From contig OX578277.1 of assembly GCA_951217055.1 (NCBI GenBank), positions 55,757,044 to 55,821,043 of the forward strand: 64,000 nt of DNA. Direction: 5' to 3'. Positions 55,691 to 64,000 of this stretch are shown here, piece by piece. The notes below the pieces were generated by a model. The model did no database searches, had not been told where the DNA came from, and saw nothing but the letters and a program-made list of their open reading frames with translations. Both the position numbers and the translations under genes were made by a program. The DNA comes from Gerris lacustris (taxonomy: Eukaryota; Arthropoda; Insecta; Hemiptera; Gerridae). The stretch's first letter is position 1; the number at the start of each line of letters is the position of its first letter.

Positions 55691-56175
55691 TTTCCTGGGC
55701 GGGGAATCGAACCTGGGCTTTCTCCGTCCACGTTTTAAGTTTTTTTCTCAGGAACTAGATTTTTCCCGGGAAAACAGCTTATATCGTTAGATTTGTATTT
55801 ACATGGGCTACATTTTAGAATTTTTTAATCAAAATCATCGGAACCGTTTTCGAGAAATAATTTGTTTCACGTTTTTTCAGAGTTTTTGGGTAGTAGCGCC
55901 CCCAAATTTAGAGCTAAAATTCGTTTCTCGATTTCGCCTCGAGGTATGATTTTTCTGAACATGTATGCCAAAAATTCGTCAAAATCGGCACAGTAGTTCA
56001 GGGTCCAGGCGTCTGCACAGACAGACTACAGTTAGACAGACAGACAGACGACAGACATTGTTTAAAAACCACTTTTTTGGACTCAGGGGACCTCAAACGT
56101 GTAAATCCATCTAAATCTCAAAATCGAATTTTCGCGCTATCACAATACTTTCTCTTTATTTGAGAAAGTAAAAAA
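55691..56175. repeat. tRNA-box plus LINE-like 3' tail
   Basis: GGAATCGAACC at 55702 is a minus-strand B box. Rightwards, TTCGTCAAAATCGGCACAGT and a GACAGACAGACAG run are typical of arthropod LINE/SINE 3' ends. No ORF. Confidence 0.5.
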
Positions 56176-56237
56176 AATACAAACAAATTTAAATGGATGA
56201 CCCCAAAAAATAGTGTAGAGGAAGGAGAGTAGAGTAG

Positions 56238-56265
56238 ATGTCCCTGGTTCGATTCTCCGGGGGAA
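56238..56265 (+). repeat. tRNA-like B box
   Basis: CCTGGTTCGATTCTCCGG on the plus strand, directly left of repeat family B copy 3. Confidence 0.35.
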
Positions 56266-56461
56266 AGTTAAATTAATTGTTTTGTAGCAATTTTCATCGC
56301 CCTACCTTAAGGTATTTGCATGAATTATTTCAAAATTTTAGGACTAGCCGTTATAAGGGGGTGGGGGAGGGAATGTTTTGGGTGAAATTTTGGCGCTAAA
56401 AACGCAATATTTGTGGTAAAAAGCACAATAATCATAAAATGTCAATATATATATGACAATA

Positions 56462-57020
56462 TAAAATGTCAGTATTTGGATGGGTGACCGTTTTGAACTA
56501 ACTAATTCATTTAATATACCCTTTTCAAAAAATAAATAAATTATTTTTATTTACAGATGTAACTGTAATTTTGACAGATGTAAACAAACTTTTATGTTTA
56601 ACGAAAGTATCGCACTAATTAATTATTATGTTTGCTTATAACTTTTAAACTACTTAATGGAATTTCATCGGGTTTCTTTATATTTGTTCCAACGATATGC
56701 TTATATGGGTTTACCGGTTCCAACGATATGCTGTATGTCAAAAACGTATTTATACTTTCGGTATTATTAAGCGTCAAAGTTTCAAAATTCATAAATCAAT
56801 AATTCAAAATGGTGGCAAATATCAAAATTAAATTTAGTGGATTTGTTTGACGCTACGATAATAACACACATACACACTTAAATATACACATACAGACGTC
56901 ATGCTGAAAACCACTCAGGGGGTCTTAAAATCACCTAAAACGGATAATTCAGTCATTTTTTTTCAATATCGAAAAAAAAAATGTTGGGTGAAAACAATAC
57001 TTTTCCTTATAGGTGAGGAA
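56462..57020 (+). repeat. 5S-rRNA-headed SINE-like repeat, copy 1 (empty site)
   Basis: GTCAGTATTTGGATGGGTGA at 56470 closely matches the 3' part of 5S rRNA (GTTAGTACTTGGATGGGTGA). The body that follows (CAGATGTAAACAAAC, GAAAGTATCGCACTAATTAA, GGTTCCAACGATATGCTGTA) is shared with 60.9-63.9 kb. At 56767-56769 TTA is uninterrupted, whereas the other copy carries a transposon there. The tail ends in ACACACATACACAC. Confidence 0.65.
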
Positions 57021-57528
57021 AAGTAAGTGTGCGAGTTATGCGTGACTCAGACAGACAGACATCAAGCTAAAAAAAACACTCAAATGATCATAAAAACACC
57101 CAAAACGGATAATTCCGTAGAAACATTTTCCCTAAATATCTTCGGAGAAGGAGAGGAAAAGTAAAAACATTATTCAAAACATTTTTCAAACACATTTCAT
57201 GTCTTTCCTTTCAAAAAAAAACTTCCGTTAGTGGCTCATTTAGGAGAGGCCCAGTTTTTTCTTTTTACAGAGGCAAGTCTACTTAAAAGGCTGACGCCAG
57301 GTTTACGTTAATGGCTTGTTGTTACTTTCTAAATAAGAAATCCAATGGACGAAGTAAAAAAAAATCCCACTACTTGCTTTAGTACAAAGAACAATGCACC
57401 TTTTAATTAAACCCACTCATGAATTTAAGGAGGGCGATGTTAAATAGAAATAGAAAAACATAACAAAACACATAAAACTTAGCGGAATGCCGGTTTTGAG
57501 GCAACTTTACAAAATAAATAGAAAAAAA

Positions 57529-57887
57529 CTTAAGGCTCTACCGCTCTTTGAGGTTAGGAAAAACAGTAAAATTAAAATTATACTGTTTCTAAGCAAGATA
57601 TCAAAAATCTAATCACAGGCTTCATTCCTAATTTTAATTCTGCACAATTTGAGCCCTATTTCAACTTTCTATGATAAATAGTACAGGCGCCATTTCAATA
57701 CAACGATAAAACTCGTATTAAAATGGCGCCTGTACTATTTATCTTAGGAAGTTGAAATAGGGCTCAAATTGTGCAGAATTAAAATTAGGAATGAATCCTG
57801 TGATTAGATTTTTGATATCTTGCTTAGAACCAGTATAATTTTAATTTTACTGTTTTTCCTAACCTCAAAGAGCGGTAGAGCCTTAAG
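57529..57887. repeat. 360-bp foldback with 25-nt loop
   Basis: Arms of about 167 bp are near-identical reverse complements, with CTTAAGGCTCTACCGCTCTT at the outer end and GTACAGGCGCCATTT at the inner end. The loop is 57696-57720. The right arm is the 3' part of an open frame at 57804-58004 on the minus strand (starting MLEKFLMCFHLEDEARNTLL) that I do not recognise. Confidence 0.9.
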
Positions 57888-58738
57888 ACTTCGCCCATTA
57901 ACTTTCAGGAAGCCAGGAAGTTGTAACTTGTAACCCAGCCATTTTAAGAGTGTATTACGGGCCTCATCTTCTAAATGGAAGCACATTAGAAATTTCTCCA
58001 ACATATTATAATTACATATTTGTAAGATTGCGTCTTCCAGAAAGCCAGTTGTTATAACACTTCAAAACAGTATACATCATAATGTACTTTTAAATATATT
58101 ATGATAAACTTAAAAACACGTATTTTAAGACAAATTTAAATATCAAAACGTCCATGTATAATGATGATAAAAAAAGTCTGATAATTTTACTATACATTTT
58201 CCGCAGAAAGGTCCAAAGAAACTCAGCTAGCAATAAAAATATACCTAAATAAAACCTACCTACCAAATAAAAAATTACCCTGAACTAATTAAATGCATCA
58301 AAGTATAAAATAACATCAAATTTATAGTGCTTAAGATTTAAGGAGTTAATTTAAGATTTTTAAAAAACAAATTACCTATGAAAATTATGATGTAAAAGCA
58401 GTGGATACGGAGTTTACGATGAATCAGTCAAAAAACAAGGATTCGTAGCCATAATTCTTTAGCTTAAGGTATAATGTCCATCGCGATTAAAACTTAACTA
58501 CTTATTAAAATGTAACACCGTTTAAAAAATTCAAATACGATTAAAAACTTCTTCAAAATTTATATTCAATAAAACTAATTTGTAAAAATAAGATTACTTT
58601 TTAAAAACTGACAGAATCTGACAATGTCTTAAATGTTTTACGATTTTACACTAAATTATCTGGTATAAGTACTTCTAAAAAAAAAAAATAATAATAATAA
58701 TTAGACTAAAGAGATAAACAGATATCAGATGTAAGAAG

Positions 58739-58826
<88 letters not shown>

Positions 58827-59300
58827 CATTATATACAAGGATATAGGGTACGCAAAGTTATAAAAAGTACAATCTACGCTAGCAAATCTAGGAATAGAAA
58901 ATTACAAGATCACTAGATGATAAGAGTGTATTAGGTTCAGGTTACTTTTTATATAATGTGTTGTTTGTGCTGTGTTGTGAGCTTACTAACACCTAGCTTC
59001 CATTTTAATTCTATAGCGGGCGACAAAAACTCAAGAATGTCCTTTGAGATTTAAAAATAATAATTGACTCGGTTTCTAAACCGAGATAACATTCTGGGTT
59101 GATGAAAAAAAAAAAAAAAAAAAAAAACTTTTTGGAATTTACACGTATAGGCCACTCCATCAGTTGACATACTGCATATGTATACCAGCTGGCTACACTG
59201 GCTTTGCAACGGAGTGTTTACATGAGGAGATTAATTTAATTTATTTTGGTTTTAAAAAAATATTTAATCGAAAAGTAATAATAAAAAAATAAAAAAACAC
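57888..59300. other. AT-rich stretch with (AT)40 array
   Basis: The (AT)n array runs 58742-58822. No gene recognised. Confidence 0.7.
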
Positions 59301-60500
59301 AGGCCGGCCACTGGCCTCTTACACAAGGTCCATTGGGCTGGTACCGAAGTGCGCCAGTCCCCCCTTCGGATTAGAAAAAGGTTACTGTCGAAGTGCGCCA
59401 GCCTCTTAGTCTAAAGTGTCTGAAGGGTGAGGGTCAAGTAAGCCCGGGTTATACCTCTTGCACACTGTCTAAACCCAAAGAACTTTGTAGTGGACTTCGA
59501 AATTGGAATCCAACAAGCCGTTCGAAATGTCTTCCCAACACTTAGGAAAAATTCAGGATTTAGGATTTAACTGAGGACTACCAATGTTCTACCAACGGTG
59601 GCCAACTAATTAAGTTTATCTTCGAACAACCCTATATAGACCCTGGAGAAGTTGAAGAATGTTATATTGAAGATTAAATAAGCCATCGCAATGATCGATT
59701 TTGGGACTATGTCACCGAGAACTATATTGATCTGTCAACGGCTTAGTTGTTAATTTTCAATACCAATGTGGGATTCAAGCCGCCTAGCGTTGGTTATTTA
59801 TAATAATAAAGTATGTATCTAGATTTGAAATGTGAAAGTCATTTTTAATTTATTTAGGAGTATGTACATACATAAATTATAAGTAAAATAGACTCAATTG
59901 AATTATAATGTATATTACATATGCAGAAGATTTTAGTTTTCACGAGTACGTTTAATGTTAAGTTAATCTAAACCCTTCTAATAAATATTAGCACTCACTT
60001 ATAAGTGAGTGTAATTTATGTAAGAAACATTTCTTTAATGTTTAATATTAACAAAATAAATTGTTTTTTCTCTCGCATTTTTGATAATTTTCTTAAATTT
60101 CCTATGTTTAATGATAACTAATTTTGACTTTGTAAGTTTTTTTTCATTTTGAATATTCACAAATTAAAGTGTATCTTCTGACTAAATTTGGATTTTTTTT
60201 CTTACGAGAACATTCTACAGATTTTCCTATGCACTGAGATTTGCTAATGATCGCCGTATCATTCTGAGCAGTTAGTTCAAAGTAACTTCAAATCGCTTTA
60301 TATTGAGTATATGCGAATATTGACAACGATTAGTCCTTTAGATCAGAGGATCCGTGACCGAGGTGGGTGGACTACCTGGGCCGAGAGATAGGATTTACCC
60401 GGCGCACTTCGACCGTACTCTTCAAAAAGGGGCTGGCGCACTTCCCCCGTGACCCGACCTATCCCGGCGCACTTGGTGTACAGCCGAGCAGACTACTTAC
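59300..60500. mobile_element. MULE-type element relic with AAGTGCGCC clusters
   Basis: GAAGTGCGCC occurs at 59346 and 59390 on the plus strand. Its complement lies at 60401 and 60435, and a shorter version at 60466, so the motif is clustered and inverted at the two ends. Between them lies a decayed transposase. Exact ends and target duplication were not resolved. Confidence 0.5.
59484..59760 (+). pseudogene. MULE transposase fragment
   Basis: Frame fragments read FVVDFEIGIQQAVRNVFPTL then, after a shift, LIKFIFEQPYIDPGEVEECY and NDRFWDYVTENYIDLSTA. D-F-E-x-A-I-x-x-A-x-x-x-x-F-P followed by a P-x-x-V-x-x-x-x-E-D block and an F-x-D-Y-x-x-x-N-Y-I block is the Mutator-like transposase pattern. 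Stops and frameshifts interrupt it. No zinc finger remains. Confidence 0.5.
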
Positions 60501-62215
60501 ACACTGCGGCTATCTGATACTAGTACAAGAAACAATAAAAAAAGAAGGTAAGAAATAAGTCTTTCATTCTTCAATAATGAAGGAAGAGATAAATATGGGC
60601 ATCTCGACTTAAAAGATTAAAAAGTATCCATTTTGTAGAAAAGGGTAGGTGATGCAATAATTTTTAGTTGGTTAGTATATCAGCTATGGTAGTCAGCTTC
60701 AATAAATTAGAAATATCGTATATTTAAACACATAAACATTCTAACGCATTTGAATATGCCTTTTCATTATCCTATAAGTTAAAATTCTGCTTCCTATATT
60801 ATATACCTTTATACTTTAAAAAAATCGGGTACGGGGTACCTCGGAACTTTCCCTCACTTCGTAGGCCACTACAGTGGCCTATCCTACTACTTCGCAGCAG
60901 GAGGAAGTAGCATTGGGCATAGTCAGTACTTGGACGGGTGACCATTTTGAACTAACTGATTTATTTATTATAATTTAAAAAAAAAAATTATATACATTGT
61001 TTTTATTTATTTTATTTCATTAATTTAATTAGTTGAATTTTGGCAGTATTTTTACAGATGTAAACAAACGAAAGTATCGCACTAATTAATAATTAGGTAT
61101 ATTTGCTTATAACTTTTAAACTAATTAATGGTTTCTGGATTAATCGGTTTCTTTTTATATTTGTTCCTTATTTTTTTACCGGTTCCAACGATATGCTGTA
61201 TGTCATGTCAAAAACGTATTATTTATACTTTTGGTATTATTAAGGTCCATTTACACACATCAGTGACAGTGACAGTGACGGCACAGTGCCGTGACCAGCC
61301 AGTGATCCCACAGACGAATTTAAAATATTCATTAAGGGATTTGAAGGGTGCTGTTTACACTCACGCGGCACGTGTCAGTGACAGTGAAAAAAATACTGTC
61401 GCCGACACTATACAGTGAAATTTCTGTTATTTTATGTGGACGATATTTTTCTAAAGTGAAAAAATAAAAAATAATTATAAAATAAAATAAACATTTTTTA
61501 ACAAAAAGAAATTATAGTTTTTGATATTGTTTTGTTAAAGACGCGAATGACAAAAAATTAATAGTGTTAGTGATCAACTATGGCATGCAAAATTCATGGA
61601 CACAGAGTTCACAAATGCTATCTGTAGTAAAATAGGAATAGAAATGTAAAAAATTGTTTAGGCAATGATAATTTTACTCATGGAGAAATATACACGACTT
61701 TGCCTATATATTTCTCCTTTTTTTTGCAATATTGAATTACGTTAATTATAGCAAAAAATTTCATATATGAAGGGATTTGATAACCAAGGGAGAGACCAGG
61801 TCTCTTGCACGAAATGCATTCCTTGCAAATGTATTTTTTTTTTTTTTTTAGTCCGTGATCCCCACTGATCAAATCCAATCGCTGAATAACTTAATTTTGA
61901 GAACTTATTGCTATCATATTTTTGTAAATAAAAGTATGGTGTAAGCAAGTGGCCATAATTATGTAATTTACGTTTTCTGATGTTCTCCTCGCAGGACATC
62001 ACCAATAGTTGAAGTTACGCTTACGATCATCCGATTTATATTTATTAAGGTCTCATAAAGTTCGTTTTTTGAGGAAATTTCTTGTCCGTAACAATAAGGT
62101 ATGGAACGTGAATGCCCCTGTTGGGTAAGGTAGAATTTACTGGTATATTCAAAAAACCTTGTAGAAGTACATTTCCTAAATTTGAATTGGCAAAAATTCC
62201 CCCATCACACTTTTG

Positions 62216-63064
62216 GAACAAAGTTCTTTATGCCACGTTCAGCGCCTGGGAGTGAATCAGAAAAAAATAGACGGTCACAAAATCTTCCAATGACGATAGC
62301 TTGAGTAAAAGCTGACCGAATTTTGTTGAAATTTGGTACACATGTTCATTTTACCACTGCCCAGGGCGAGTCTTTGGACCACGTTAATCGCCTATGTGCT
62401 TGCGCGCAACGCTCGCATAAACTATTAAAATGTAAAATTGGAATTTTAGGACGGGAAACAATGTTAACTTCATTAATTCAATGAGACAAACAACTTTTTA
62501 AACTATGTTTTTACTGATATCTTACGTTATAACGTAACGTTTTTTAATAAATGCCATACACTTTGAATCGAAGCACCTACTACAACCATCCTCCTTAGTG
62601 ATCAACTCATCATGATTAATTTTTTTCAAGTTTTTGGTAGTTTTCATACTACGGAAAGTTAAATTTTAATTTAAATCAAATTATAATTATTATTAACTAC
62701 GGGAAACAGACAGTGAAAAATACACTCCTGTGCCGGGATCCCGGCACAGGAGTGTATTTTTCACTGTCTGTTTCCCGTAGTTAATAATAATTATAATTTG
62801 ATTTAAATTAATTTTTTTCTCAATATTGAATACATACTTATTGCAGGACACTCGCTTCATTGATAAAAAAATTATTTTCTTTTAGTTTTGCCGCTAACTC
62901 CGCCTCATAGTTAGTAAGTTTTAATTTTGTCTCTTTTCTAACTCCACCATGTATAAGTAGTTAGCATCGTATACTTAGCACTGTGATTTAATAATTTATA
63001 TTCAATGAAAAGCGTAAGGAACTCTGTTCCTACCGGGTGTCCCGCGACACCACCGCCACACGCA
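62216..63064 (-). repeat. Dispersed repeat family A, copy 2
   Basis: Reverse complement of 10311-11175. It falls exactly between transposase residues ending VVHTGQ and those starting DGGIFANSN, which are adjacent in intact relatives. Short ACAAAA/CCAAAA flanks may be the target duplication. It is itself interrupted by the palindrome insertion at about 62633-62815. Confidence 0.8.
62666..62811. repeat. 146-bp perfect palindrome
   Basis: Centre between 62738 and 62739 within CCGGGATCCCGG; every base pairs out to 62666/62811 with no loop. Outer parts are AT-rich, the core is TGTGCCGGGATCCCGGCACA. It is absent from the other copy of repeat A and is flanked by TTAATTTTTTT-like sequence on both sides. 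Confidence 0.95.
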
Positions 63065-64000
63065 TTTTGTCCCGTATGCACTACTTCGATAGCAATAAAA
63101 CTGCAATGACCGTCTACAAGAGCCAGTAAGACTACTGAAAACGTTATTATTATTATTTATTTATTTTTTGTATTTATGGAATAATGACTTGGTGTTTGGA
63201 AGAGCCTGGATAATATCGTATTTTCCATCCAAAGCTCCTACGCAGTTAGGAAAATTCCATATTTCTTAAAAATTATTTGCGATGTTCTTCCTCTGTTAGG
63301 CATCAATTGGTCAATCAGATTTTCAGTAATTATTTTGCAGGTTTCTCGTAAGATCTTATAAATTGTGCAGTGGGCAGTGTCCTAGCCACTATAAATAGTG
63401 CACAGCCACACAACGGACGAAACCCTTCAAATAGAAAACAATATTGGATCACTGCACTGCGCCGTCACTGTCACGTCACTGATGAGTGTAAACAACTTCA
63501 CGGTGGGGAAATCACGGGCCGGTCACGGCACTGTGCCGTCACTGTCACTGTCACTGATGTGTGTAAATGGACCTTTAAGCGTCAAAGTTTCAAAATTTAA
63601 AAATCGATAACTTCAAAATGGCGACCAATATCAAAATTAAATTACGTTCGTGCCAAATTTCAACTCGATCAGTCCACTTTATGATTTTTTACGAATTTAA
63701 AAAAAAATTGGTGACTCAGCAAACTGGGTTCAAGATGGCGGAAAATGTTGATTTTCCGGGCGGCACAACTAGAAGTAAGGACTGATTTTTCTGCCAAGTT
63801 TCAAATCTCTAGGTTAAATACCCTGGGCGCTATGATGATAACACAGATACATACACATATAATATAAAATCCAAATACCACTCACTCACTGACTGACACA
63901 TCACGATATCTCTGAAACCAGTGGACCTACGACCATGAAATTTTGTAGGTGTGTTCCTCTTACCTCCTAGGTGCTCGCTAAGAAATATTTTTAAAATCCG

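Larger units (their letters stand above)
61930..63366 (-). pseudogene. Harbinger DDE transposase pseudogene, split by repeat A
   Basis: From 63366 downward: TIYKILRETCKIITENLIDQ; after a frameshift WNFPNCVGALDGKYDIIQAL (first catalytic Asp in ALDGK, 63218-63238); TFSVVLLALVDGHCSFIAIE (second Asp, about 63098-63127). Repeat A (62216-63064) interrupts. Then DGGIFANSNLGNVLLQGFLN (62206 downward), VPYLIVTDKKFPQKTNFMRP, where the usual D-E-A-F-P is D-K-K-F-P, so the acidic residue looks lost, and NYW*CPARRTSENVNYII, the degenerate R-R-x-x-E-N-x-F-G-I-L block. Dead but easily recognised. Confidence 0.88.
61243..63574 (-). mobile_element. PIF/Harbinger element with secondary insertions
   Basis: TTA at 61240-61242 and 63575-63577. 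Inverted ends AGGTCCATTTACACACATCA followed by GTGACAGTGACAG and GGCACAGTGCCGTGACC. It encodes a broken Harbinger transposase on the minus strand and has been interrupted by repeat family A. The empty-site paralogue at 56767 confirms the borders. 2332 bp including insertions. Confidence 0.9.
60900..63900 (+). repeat. 5S-rRNA-headed SINE-like repeat, copy 2 (interrupted)
   Basis: GCATAGTCAGTACTTGGACG (60917) is a longer 5S-like head, with a preceding AAGTAGCATTGGGC that also fits 5S. The body matches copy 1 up to TATTATTA at 61242 and resumes AGCGTCAAAGTTTCAAAATT at 63578. Between is a Harbinger element. The tail is near 63840 with ACACAGATACATACACAT. Confidence 0.65.

Noticed and set aside
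60367..60558. 63-codon frame at the right end of the MULE relic
   Set aside because: Spans the repeated GCGCACTT motifs; composition and position fit element termini rather than a gene.

Overview
The window is a low-GC, intron-containing, repeat-packed piece of an animal nuclear genome, most likely an insect. It has no operons. The single host gene recognised is split into twelve short exons with GT-AG introns. The surroundings are relics of arthropod-type transposons (Penelope-like, piggyBac-like, PIF/Harbinger, pogo-like, hAT, MULE) and tRNA- or 5S-rRNA-headed SINEs. Hemiptera or a polyneopteran order would fit, but nothing here fixes the order. The host gene lies on the minus strand between 48367 and 20905. 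Twelve phase-compatible exons encode the last 779 residues of a Milton/TRAK protein, the adaptor that couples kinesin-1 and dynein to Miro on mitochondria. The first coding exon or exons were not found; they may lie beyond the right edge or in the repeat-rich sequence upstream. Splice phases agree at all eleven junctions. Conserved landmarks occur in the expected order: the HAP1_N coiled coil, a CC1-box-like segment, a Spindly-motif-like segment with a following RVFETVR block, the [11 protein letters not shown] block and a GRKGGLL C-terminus. Part of the second half of the coiled coil (36072-35923) does not resemble the usual family sequence, although its length matches. 

Layout. 1-20900, downstream of the host gene, holds transposon relics in AT-rich sequence: a PIF/Harbinger deletion derivative fusing a MADF gene to a transposase (942-1659), an 800-bp pogo-like element (2249-3048), a Harbinger MITE (7438-7991), an inverted pair of Penelope-type termini (8.46-8.88 kb), an 860-bp dispersed repeat (10311-11175), a near-perfect inverted pair of Penelope-like elements with GIY-YIG ORFs (14472-17779) and a hAT MITE (18340-18498). 

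20905-48367 is the milt gene. Its introns are loaded with repeats: a TA-flanked long-TIR element with a 26-bp tandem repeat (23.87-25.15 kb), a TIR element at 26.1-27.3 kb, a piggyBac-like element with TTAA at both ends (28181-30936), a MITE (33942-34248), long (AT)n arrays, a GTAC-rich tandem array (44.6-45.9 kb), a tandem duplication of hairpin units (46.3-47.0 kb) and a 200-bp hairpin (47.05-47.25 kb). 

48368-64000, upstream of the recovered exons, again holds repeats: a roughly 1.8-kb unit bounded by inverted repeats with a recurring GTAACGT motif, a Penelope-type terminus at 53.4-53.6 kb, SINE and LINE tails, a 360-bp foldback, a MULE relic and a four-level nest of insertions at 60.9-63.9 kb. 

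The strongest second-look items are the four-level nest with its empty-site paralogue in the same window, the inverted Penelope pair, seven hammerhead-ribozyme-like motifs spread over 53 kb, a 146-bp perfect palindrome and a 5S-rRNA-like SINE head. I did not find a convincing new multi-gene system. The window reads as one conserved mitochondrial-transport gene embedded in transposon debris.
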